From: Branchiostoma floridae | Taxonomy: Eukaryota; Chordata; Leptocardii; Amphioxiformes; Branchiostomatidae | DNA length: 64,000 nt | Assembly (NCBI RefSeq): GCF_000003815.2 | Contig: NW_023365788.1 | Coordinates: forward strand, 62,001-126,000 | Reading direction: 5' to 3' | Shown: piece after piece, positions 13,501-25,500 of the stretch | Numbering within the stretch: the stretch's first letter is position 1 | Layout of the letters: each line of letters begins with the position of its first letter | The notes under the pieces: model-generated | Seen by the model: only the letters and a program-made list of their open reading frames with translations | Told to the model about the DNA's origin: nothing | Database searches by the model: none | Program-made: the position numbers and the translations under genes

Positions 13501-16500
13501 TAGCGGCTCTTATGATTCATTCATCCGGAATCCTTTGGTCAATGTTGGCGTAGCATACCCTGAGTATCATCCTCAGTAGTAACCGCTGTCTCACGACTTT
13601 CGTGGTTAGCAAGCGAAAGTCGTGAGCCAGCGGTTACTACGGAGGATGATACTCAGGCTAGGCGTAGCAACAGTCTACATAAATTGTGGAAACAGTTAGC
13701 TTCCAATACCTTTCTTTACAGTACTAGTAGTGACTAAACAAGACCTGTAGTGCAAAGAAAAAACTGTGAATAATATCAAACGTCAAAATAAACAACCTTG
13801 AACTTGGAGACTACAGTCCTGGCTGTCCTCCCCTTCTTGCTAGTGGTATCTCCCATGACCACCATGTCCCCCACCAGGCTGCTGACAAACTTGTTCCCAC
13901 TCTGTGTGATCAGTTCTACCAGCTCCTCAGGCACGGCATCCTGACAACAGTATCAATTTAGTTAGATTTTCTATATCTCCTTTTAAATCTTCAGATGTTG
14001 GCTCCAACTGCTAGAGCAGAACCAAGAGGTCCTGGGTTCAATACTTTTTTTTTTTTTTTTTTACTCAATGGTCACCACGTAACAAGGCCTGAAGGCCACT
14101 CAAGGTTACGGGTTACATGATTGGAATTGTAACAGCAACTCTTAGCCCTAGGTCAGAAACATTGAGACCAGCCCAATTGCTCACTATGAGTGAGGACTAA
14201 CTGACCCAATAGGTGAAGCAGGGGTTACGAGGGCTGCTCGGGAGATTCCCTACCCCTATTTTTGGCCGGAATGGTTTGATCCGCTCGGGTGGATGTTCGC
14301 ACATGTGGCAGGTTCTTTAACGTGCTTGGGATGTTGCTCTCCCCAAACACGGGACTTCCATTTAACGTCCTATCTGAAGGACGGCCCGAGCCAAAGCTGG
14401 GTACTCATTTTCACTTGAGTGAAGTGAGGAAAGTCGTGTAAAGTGCCTTTCCCAAGGGCACAAGATCGGTAACACAGCAGGCGGATTCGAACCCCCAACC
14501 TCTCGGTCACGGGCCGAAGAAACTGCCACTGCGCTACACGGTGCCATGCCCCCGACATTGTGCCCCTAAAAAGGCACTTTATAAGACTTTCCTTAATCTG
14601 TCAAAAGTGTGCCAAGAACACACAAGGCTGAGACTGGTGCACAAATGCGCCATCTTGTATATGTGCCAACATTTACCACCCAGAGCCGTAATTCTTTTTT
14701 AATCTTCTGGCAACACACAAAAACATGTGTGATAAATATTGTAATGTAATCGTGATGAGGAGTTGTTTGCTGCTCAATAGCATGGTCACCATGTTCATTT
14801 TGTCATCATTGGCAGTCATAATTAATGGTAAGTGTTTTTGATGATACAACAAAAAGGTGCTGTCGAATTCCCCTGTCAACATCAAGTACAGCACCTTGTT
14901 CTTTTCCATGATCCCATGGACCTGGTAGGTGACCCTGTCTGCGTAGTGGTGCACCGTGAAGGCGGCCTGTCCGTGGATGGACTTGGGGCGGAAGATGTGC
15001 CTACTCTCCCCCAGGGTGGAGTGGATCCGATCGGCAAGCTGTTGGCTGTCTGAGGGACGATTCAGCCGACACTCCTGTGGTCAGAACACAAAACATGTCA
15101 GCATTTTTTCCCTGGATGTCAGGACTACAGTTGCATGAAGACACGTCTACATGGCTGGTCACTTCAGCCATATTTGTTTAACACAAAAAGGTTGCAGAAA
15201 TTTCAAAATCGTCAGAGGGTTAAGCACATTTTCCCCCCTAAAAGTCTAGCCTGTCACACAGGACGGTGTGCAGCAAATTAATTGAAAACAGTAGCAGGTG
15301 TGACAATCTAAAAATCCTGTGTACTACTGCCAGCAATGTCATGTAGGCCATGTTGATTTGATTATGTGGATGACATCCTCACACGCATTAATTTCCGAGA
15401 CAAAGGTATTTTGTGGAATGCATAGTCAATTTCAAAGTCAAAGACTGAAGATGTGAAGGAACAAAAATAAAGAACGTAAATTGTTTGGTATACCATACTC
15501 TGTGTGTACAATTGTATTGAAGTCATTTGTGCAACATTCCTGACCACCTAGATTTCATAATGAAGGCAACATATATTTTGGCCAAACTTTTTATTTTATT
15601 TGCACGTTCACATCAGTTTTGGGGTTCCCATATATAGGATGTCATCCAAATAATTTACTTTAAATTAACATGGCCTTGCTACAGCTCACAGACTTGACTG
15701 TACATGTTTCCCTGATTCTATTTTAAAATGAGGGATTTTTATGTCCCAAACCTCATTGACAAGTGCAAAGATGCTGATCTTCCCTTCGATGAGCTCCAGA
15801 CAGTCCTTGTTGTCCACAAACTGGCAGTAGTTCCACGGGATCATCTCTTCTTCATACTCCTCCTGAAGATGGAGAAAGGAATAATTATACGGATGCTGAC
15901 AACATGTAAAACCTATTGTTCATCATCATTATCATCAACCTTGCAAAGCTCAGTCATACAGTAGACACATACATGTACTGGGACACTTTTCTATTGTGAT
16001 TATAATGTATGACTGAAAGATACACATGTGAAACCCAATGGAAAACATAGCTAATATCCATGACCAATTGCTTCACCCACAGAAACACTCAAGGACCAAA
16101 TGTTTAATGGCATGACTGTGAAAAGCAACATCATGTTGTAACAAGTAAACCTTGCTCATGGAAAATCTTACATGCCCAATCAGGCAAGTGGGGTAAGACA
16201 TGTACTTGCACTTTCACTTGGCCTGGACAATCAGACTAGTGGGTTTGGTTTGTCCAACCCTGAAGTATGTATCTAACTCTCTCACAATGCCAAGCAACAT
16301 ACAATAAACTGGATAGTAAGTGAGTGTGTTCAATTTTACATGAAAGGAGTGTCAGAAGAAGTCATGATAGTTTATCCATGCTTATCCATGCTCCACAAAG
16401 TTACCTGTTGAGCTCGGAGGAAGTGGTGGACAAAGTGCTGCTGCAGCTTCTCATTAGCATAATTTATGCACAGCTGCTCCAGGCTGTTCTCAGGGAAACT

Positions 16501-19500
16501 CTCAAACCCATAAACATCAAGCAAACCTGAAAAAAATAGCAGGGACTCCATTAATTGTACTGTCATTGCACTTAAATATAACTTTCTTTTGAAAGTCAAA
16601 TATAGTAAGATTCAGTGAGGGACCAAACGGCCATGGCACAGTGAAGCATTTTTTGGGGGGAAAATTGAAAGAAATTGCAATTTCATGTGACAAATTAGCA
16701 CTGATAGGCACTGGTTTGCACCACTTTACAAAGTTTATGCTTTTGCAATTCAGCACTTTCCAGTGAGATACCCAATGCTTTCTATTGTGGTATTCATTAT
16801 CATTAGATAACTATCATATCATAGACTACATTGTAAGAATTCTGTATCTATCCTGCAAAAAAAGCGAAGACTCACCAATGAAAGTTTTCCATTCTGCTTG
16901 CTCCCCACAGATGTTCTTGTTTATGATGTCCACGAGCCAGTCAAACAACCTAAATGACATGTATAGTTTAAGAAAGTAGCACTGACAAAAAAGTCAAACA
17001 GGCAACAGATCAAAAACACTTCAGAATCTATGATGACTCAGGGTTTAAAATACTGGGTGCAATTTACCATGCACTTTTGTGCAACCAAAATTGGAGCTGT
17101 GCTGCACCAATTTTTTTTACTGTGAATACACTGCATTTTGACTGTGGGTGTACTGCGGTGCAACAAGATACTTCTCTAGACTATGGTTGAGTATGTGAAC
17201 GTATTAGACTTACATTTGTAGTTTATTACAAACATTGTACCAGCAGAGACAGAAAATGTAATATCAAATTTTGACGTTATTTGTTTAATTTCAGATTCAA
17301 GCTCTGAAAGAGACTGTATATAAGGATTGTTATTAATTTTGACATACGGGGTAGTACTTTGTGTATCCAAAATGTTATGTACATGTAATACTTACACCTA
17401 AATTTGTTGGTTATATCCAAAAAGGAATTTTAAGCCCAGAATGACTTCAATGTTACCACACCTTGCGTAGAGCAGTTTGGCAAGACAGTCCCGTCTAGCG
17501 ACACACTCGTCAGGCTTGCAGGGTTTCATGAAGACACTTTTCCTGCGGCCCGGCACCGCCGTGATGCGTCTGTATGTCAGACATCTCCCCAACGCGTCCT
17601 CGTTCACTCCCAACAACGAACACACCACGCGCAAGGACTGCTGACATCCTGGAACAGAAAACATGATTCAACAGTTACTCATGAACAGATTGTTCAAACC
17701 ATGATATCTGAAATTCTTATCTAATTTTGTCAACACAGTGTACTGGTACAAAAACATTTTTTCTTGTTATACCAGTCCAGAAAAACCGCACCTGAAAAAA
17801 AATCAGTGCTCTGGATGTTGGACCCTTTAGAAAATTGACAAATTACACCGGCAGGTGTTCACATGTTTTGGGGCTTACAGGTCCAAGAAAATAACAAGAG
17901 CAACATATACAGTTACAACATCTACAGTCAAACTTACAGTAGTACTGTACTGTTAGACAAGTGTCGTTTTCAAGAAGAACGGATTTTAAAATGCCAATGG
18001 ACATCGGATACTCCACCAAACAGAAGCCTTTATACCAAAATTGACCATTGTTTTTAATATCACCTATTCACAAGTTTTCATCTGTCAGATAGTTACAGGA
18101 CCTGATCCCTTGGACCTGAGCCGGACCTGTACCTGAATTTTCTGTACTGGTAAGTAAACCCACTCCTAGCAACAGGATAATCTAAAAACATTGTCCTTTT
18201 TACATTGTTTTCATATAATGTAAATTTTCCAGGAGAACAAGACTTACTTTGGTCGTCCTCCTCTATGGTACAGGGGCAGCCATCATCATGAGCATCACTG
18301 TTGAACACAATGTTTCCAAGGTGAAGAATGGCACTCAGGAGCTGAAAAATGCATGTACATGTATTACAGGAATCAGAATACTGCATAATTATGTGTGTAT
18401 CATGTGAATCAAGGGTTCAAGGATGTCACGTTAAGCTTTAACTTGTAAAATATTTTAAGTATAAAGAGTTTCTTCTTTGTCTTGCTTCATTCTACATTCA
18501 TGATTATAGTTCATTTTATTATGCATATAATTAGGTTTTGATGAACATTACATAATGTCTATTGGTCCTGTCACTCTACGGTGGATGAGACTAAGCATGT
18601 GGAAAATATATAAGACTTGCAAAAACACAGACAGACAGACAAAAACAATACCTCTCCATGAACTACTAGCCTCTTCCATTCACTAATCAGACCCATGTCC
18701 AGGCCATGGGGTAAATCATTGACCCCATGGCCTGGGCAGTCTGTAATGTGTCTGACTAGTTCTACCACCTCTGTGAACTCTACGAGGGGCGTGCAATAAG
18801 AAATGCCCCTGACCCACTTCCAGTTGTTTGATCTAGATGAAATGTTGTATGTGTAATGATTCATATCTTCTTGGCTTATGTTGCAAAAAGCAGTTCTGAA
18901 CTAATTGTGGTTTCTGATTTACTGGTGTTTGAACTGAGTCAGGTGTGAAATGGACCAGGTGTGAAATGGAGCCAGTTGAGTGTCGCTCATCAGTGATCCG
19001 GTTTTTGTATTTGAAAGGACGCACACCAAAGGAGACGTTTGATGGAATGAAAGAAACTTATGGTGATGATGCCCCATCATATGATCTTGTAAAACGCTGG
19101 CATCCTGAATTCAAACATGGCCGGAAGTCTGTGGAAACAGCTCCCAGACCTGGTTGTTCCTCTTCTGCCATTGATGAGGCATCTGTTGGAGGACTAACCT
19201 GGGGTGTCCTACAAAAACGGTGTCCAGAGCTGCATCAAACGATGGGAGAAATGCATAACTCTGGGTGCTTCCTATGAAGAGAAAGACTAATAACTGTGCC
19301 AACCGTAGTTTCATTAATCTCCTGCTATGGGGAATGGGTCAGGGGCATTTCTTATTGCACGCCCCTCGTACATGCTGCCATACCTGCATAATCTGACCTT
19401 TGTGTAGACATAGATAATTTTGCATATCTGCATTTGTTTATCAAAGAAAGCATGAAGACAAAGTGTAAGCCAAAAACAAAATTGACATCAAAGATCAGAA

Positions 19501-22500
19501 GATCAAACAATTGCTGAAATTAGAAAAGAATCAACAGGTCTTACCCTGAATATCTCTTGCTGCTGACACTTTCCGATACCCAAACTTGTCATAGCCTGTC
19601 GGGTGATGGCAAAAGATGACCAGTCTTCATCTGAAGGGACAAAACATTAAAATGAATAAAAGTTGGGCTGGAAAAAATAACATGTATTTTCAAGCTATTA
19701 GGGTTCTGGACAGTAGTAACTAGTATCTGGCATTGTTTGATGGCATTTTGTTGCTCATGCTGGACAAATATTCTGGTCACTCAAATCGGTGTTCAAAAAC
19801 TAGTAGGTGCAATGGCTTAGCAGGTGACTAGTGTCTGGATTGCATTTGGATGGCCTGGGTTGAAACCCTGGCAGGGCATACCTTGAAGACTAGAAAGCAG
19901 TTAAAAACTTGCTTTCCCTGCTTAGTATTCCGTACTTACATGTATGAGAAAGAGTATAGGAGTTTAACAAACCCTCTGCAGAGTGGCCTGTGTGGCCAAA
20001 AGGCTGCAGAAGTGGAGATGGCCACTGCCCTTACACATGTATACACCAGAAGGTTTGGTATAAATATAATATCATAAGGATTTTGAATTGTTAACAAGTC
20101 TGTACTTATAAGTAATTACCTCTGTCGTTCTGTGACTCATCAGTAGGTAACCACTCAAACTGGTACTCCTCCTCCTCTCCTCCCAATCCCAGTAACTCTC
20201 TCTCCTCATCACTGATGCCATGGTACAGCTAATCAGAAAACATATTATATTAAATAACTCAGTACATCTGTACACATGCACATGTGTTTGAAAGAGAGGA
20301 AGGAAACAATGTAGATTTAGATGGAATACAACATTTCTCCTCTACACTTTTACACCACCTCTCACCTACCTTTTTCTTCATTACAGGGCTCGAAATACCA
20401 CCTGCTTATGCAGGTTAGTGCAGGTGAAATTGGAGCTGTGCAGGTACTTTTGGTGTCTACCTGCACCTAACCTGCACTGGTCCATGTACTGGGTTTTATA
20501 CATAAATGTCATATGATGTAAGAGTGTGGATTGTTATTAGCTGCATTGAATGTTACTACCTATAAAGTATAAAAGAAAAAAGAAAAGAGTTTTTTTAGTA
20601 TGATCCATACTTCCTAAATTCAGAGTGCTGCAGGTAATTTTCAATGTTACCTGCACCAGTACATGTATGCAGAAAAAAGTATTTCTAGCCCTGCAGTCCC
20701 TCCAGTGAATGCTGAGCTCGAGACCATATTTAATTTGATTATACATCACATGTCAATGTTATATAAATCATGTACATTTATCAACGATGCACTTTATATC
20801 TCTTTCTTGTCTTCTGTTTGCTTTGCTGTGAAGAGTTAGCAGACCTTAACACAGAAGGTATGTTTCATAAACCTATATGTGGCCTGACATTCAAATTTAT
20901 AATATTACAACTGTATAAGTATTATATTGTGGGACCGCGTGGCGCAGTGGCAGCATTTGCGGCTCGAGACCGAGAGGTTGCGGGTTCGAATCCAACTGCT
21001 GTGTCACCGATCTTGTGCCCTTAGGAAAGGCACTTTCCACGACTTTCCTCACTTAACTCAGGTGTAAATGGGTATCTAGTGGCCTTGTGTTGCTTGGTGG
21101 GGCTATGTGGCCGAGACAGGCCTTAGGGGCATGTTCGGGCATGACGCACCCGCCATGGCTCACGAGTCGGGGGTAGGAGGAAACCCTTACATCCTTGGTA
21201 GGAAGTCCTCCTAGGAGACGGATACTCCGAACAACAAAGCTGCATCTGCTGGAGCCGCCTCACACGTTGCATACAGTTGCCCCTGTGAGACTTAGTGCTC
21301 CAGTAGACGAGAGGGTGGAGAAGGAATTGCACACCCCTCCTTCACCATAAAAAGTCATGTGCAGGTCAGGCAAACAGGCAAATAGCCTGTCTGCCTCCTC
21401 ATCTATCCAATCGACAGGAGAAACCAAAAAATAAGTATTATAGCTGCTGAGTAGAAAGAATGAAAAATTGATTTTCTGCAGCTATGATAGGTTTGAATAT
21501 CAGGCTACTTACCGCTATGTTCTCTTACATAAATACATGAGTATGCAGCAGTTACAAATTGTATACAGTGCTACTACATACTATAATGAACACAGTATCT
21601 CAGACCTACCTGGTAGAAGATGTGATAGTTCCTCTCTCCCTGTGCCTGGTGTACAACTCTGGTCTTCTCTAGCAGATAGGTCTGGATGGAGGCACCAACT
21701 AGATGGTAAGACCTGGGACAAAACATACAAAAATTTCTTCTTTAATCTCAATACTGATTCTCAGTTGATATTGATAAATGATTTTTGAAAGGTAGGTATT
21801 GTATGAGACAATAGCATGGCTGTGACAATAAGACATCAAACTTGAAGCTACATGTACAATTGAATGTATTTGCAGTGCCACCTGACTGTTACCTGTTAAA
21901 CTGCAGCTGTATAAACTTTCCAAACCTACTGCTGTTGTGGTTTCTGACTGTTCCAGCATTGCCTGTGTAAACAAAACAACACGGGTCATTTGTCGATGTG
22001 CACAAGCTGCATGTTGACAATTCTAGCAAGATTCTTTAAGCTATCAAACTACAACAATAAAAGGAAAAATTACACGTACCAAAGGCTTCTAGTATTGGGT
22101 TGGAGTCAAGTATCCTCTTTTCTATCTTTACTATACTGGTTGGGGTTCTTTGTCTGTAAAGAAAAAGAAAAAGTAGAATAAAAGACCTGTGAGAAAAGGA
22201 CTTCAATTGTAGTTGATTTTAATGTTAGGAGGTAGCCTTCAAGTTCTTTGTTTTTGACCTTTGTTTCAGAATACCGATTACAGGGCTTGAAATACCACCT
22301 GCAAAGGCTGCATATGCAGGTTAGTGCAGGTAAAAATGGAGCTGTGTAGGTATTTCTGGTGTCTACCTGCACCTAATCTGCACTGGTCCATGTACTGGGT
22401 TTTATACATAAATGTCCTATGATGTACATGTTTGTACAATGTCTGTGGATTGTTATTAGCTGCATTGACCGTTACGAACTACATTGTATTAAGTATAAAA

Positions 22501-25500
22501 GAAATAATAGCAATGGTTACTGAACAATTTTAGTATGATTCATACTTCCTAAATTCGGAGTGGTGCAGGTAAAATTTGTTAGGTGCAGGTAATTTTCAAT
22601 GTCACCTGCACCAGTGCAGGTATGCAGAAAAAGTATTTCGAGCCCTGTGATTATACGCTGTTTCCAACCTGAGTGGTTTAAAAGTGCGAAGAAAATAGAC
22701 AATTTTCTAACCTTACACCTCACTCAGTCACTCTATGAAACAATGGTAGACCGAGAAGTAGTTGATTTTGATTGTAAAAAAAAAAAGACTTAGTGTTTTA
22801 CCCAGGTAGTCTCTTCCCTGCTGAAGTTGTTGCCAAGTATCTCATTAGACATCGAGCTGTCCATGTCTGAAACACACAATAGATAAATAAGGAGGCCATT
22901 TACATGTACATGTACATTAATTAGGGCGCATTGACCCACCCTAGAACCCTGACAGGTTCCGCCTTCCCACCATTTATGATTCGCCGCTGCCTGATGTCAT
23001 CGACTTTCGGGACAGCAGAACAGTGAGTCATCTACGTGACGAAGTCGAGTTCTTGACCGAAAATTAATGGGGAGTCTTCCTATTGTGTTTGAACAAAGTT
23101 TAAACTTTTTCACTAACAAAAATAAGCTTTCATTCGGAGATAAATAAGTAGGACAATTTCTTACAGAAGTGATATATATATATGTGCACACCCAATTTGC
23201 AAGCGTATTCCGTGTAATTATCCAGCGTGTGCGATAATGCAAAGTAACCCAGTTTGACCGCACCGCCACAGGATTTGGGGATCCCGTGCAATTGACCGAA
23301 GTGTGCGTCTATCCGACGTGCAATTAACTGGCTTCCATTGTATATGGATACTACATTTTGCATTACTTGATAGATCAAGAAAGGATAAAAAGACAATAAC
23401 GAAACAGTTTAACTGGCCAGGAGAATCTAGCCTAGTTAATTGGTTAACTAGCTAACTCGGCTCAAAATACTGGGTGCATGTGCGCCCAGGTGTACCCAAA
23501 ATTGGAGCTGTGCACCCAATTTTTTTCAGTGGGTGCACCCAAATATTTTCTTAGGTTTATGTATGGAAAGATATCAAGTATGCTACAAATGTAGTATACA
23601 TCAGATTCTTGACATCTAAGTGTTCGAAAGATAATAAAAATGTCTGTCATGTTACTTGTAATTGTATAAGAATTTGATAGCTTGTGACTAAGTTTTGTTG
23701 TTAGGTTTTCTTGACATTCTACTTAAATTCAAGTGGTGCACCCAAAATTTTTTTGGTGCACCCAAATTGTTAAGCTGGGTGCACCAGTGCACCTAATCCC
23801 AAAAATGAATTTCGAGCCCTGTAACTAGTGTGATCAGTCTCACCTTGCCTGCTCCACTCTCACCACTGACAATGATAGCCTGGCTCCCCAGGCCTCTGGA
23901 CAGGTTACCAAAGGCCTGCTGTGCCACAGCAAACACGTGCGGTGGTAGCTCCTAACATAAAAACACAACATTATGTATTAAGGACATTTTTATACATCAG
24001 GGCTCGAAATACCACCTACATATGCAGGTTAGTGCAGGTAAAATTGGAGCTGTGCAGGTATTTCTGGTGTCTACCTGCACCTAACCTGCACTGGTCCAGG
24101 TACTGGATTTTATACATAAATGTCCTATGATGTAGGTGTATGTAGATTGTTCTTAGATCAATAGATGCATTGACTGTTACCACTTATAAAGTATAAATCA
24201 AAGAAAAAATAGCAATTGTTTTTGAAGTTTTAGTATGATCAATACTTCCTAAATTCAGGGTGGTGCAGGTAAAATTTGTCTGGTGCAGGTTATTTTCAAT
24301 GTTACCTGCACCAGCTATTCAATGCCATTCTTTAATTGACAGACTCTCTGTTTGTTTAATTGACTAACACTGACAATCAAGCCTAATGCAAGGTTAAAAG
24401 TGATACCTCTAGTTACCATTGGCTAGTTAGGCAACCTTGGCTGACTGTGATAATAACACTAACAGCCAAACAAATAAATGAACTCTAGGCCACACCAATT
24501 TAATTTCTTGGTTCACGGATTTTTTCAGAAAATATTGGGGCGGGCAGTCGAAAAGAAAAAGAAGAAAAAAATTTGCAAAAAGTCTGTGGTGAACTTATAT
24601 AACACAAAAAAACAAGGTAAGTAGTCAAGTTTCAGCTTTTCATGGCATGATTTATCCAATGAATCTCTTCCTTTGATTTTATACCACTGTTCTGATCATG
24701 TGACTGCAAATAAGCGCTCTGATTGGTTTATCAGCAGTATGTGCCCCTGGAATGGGGTTTTTTAATGGTCTGCAATAGCAAAACCTACATGTATATCATT
24801 TTTCTTGGGACAACATTTGTTTTTTTCCAAGTCGGAAAAAAAATGGGTCGGGAAATCCGAGAACGAAGAAATTAAATTGGTGTGGCCTTAGTTACCTTTA
24901 CATCCTGTGGTTGAGCAGTGCTGTAGAGATGTATCTTTGCCAGGCTGTAGAGACTGGGGACAGTGCTGAAAGGGTTGACAGCCACCAGCGTAATGCCTGC
25001 TGTGGTGTAGTACTCACCCTGCTTGTACCGCTCATGGATGCAGTGTAACACTAAGAAGAAAGAACAATGTGATATGATTGGAAACTAGGTGAAAGGCCGG
25101 ACGTCCCTATAAGCGCTTCAAGGACTCACTGAAGTCGTCTCTCTCTCTGCAATACAGCATTCCACACTGGGAATGGGAGGCTATTGCAATGGACAGATGC
25201 ACATGGCGTCATGCTGTTCATCAAGGATTAAGAAACTTTTAAAGCAATAGACTGAAACGACAAGACAGGAAGGAGCGCTTTGCTGTAACAAAGTAACTAA
25301 ATCATGAGACTAGTGCACTAATGTACAACTGATTCATCTAGCTTTAGTTTGCAACTAGAAAACAAATGGTAGAAATACATTGTACACGCAAGTACACCTT
25401 ATCGGATTTTATCCATCCTCCCATGTGTAAAAATGAATCATTCCAAAATGACCTCTGCAAAAAAAGGACTGCCTAAAATAACCAAAATGTTTTCAACAGA

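Noticed and set aside
20936-21010. Functional tRNA gene
   Set aside because: The A and B boxes belong to the head of a SINE with target duplication, and the acceptor stem does not pair.
22281-22647. Conserved peptide shared by MITE copies (for example [10 protein letters not shown])
   Set aside because: The similarity follows from the shared DNA of the element; frames contain stops and no domain is recognisable.
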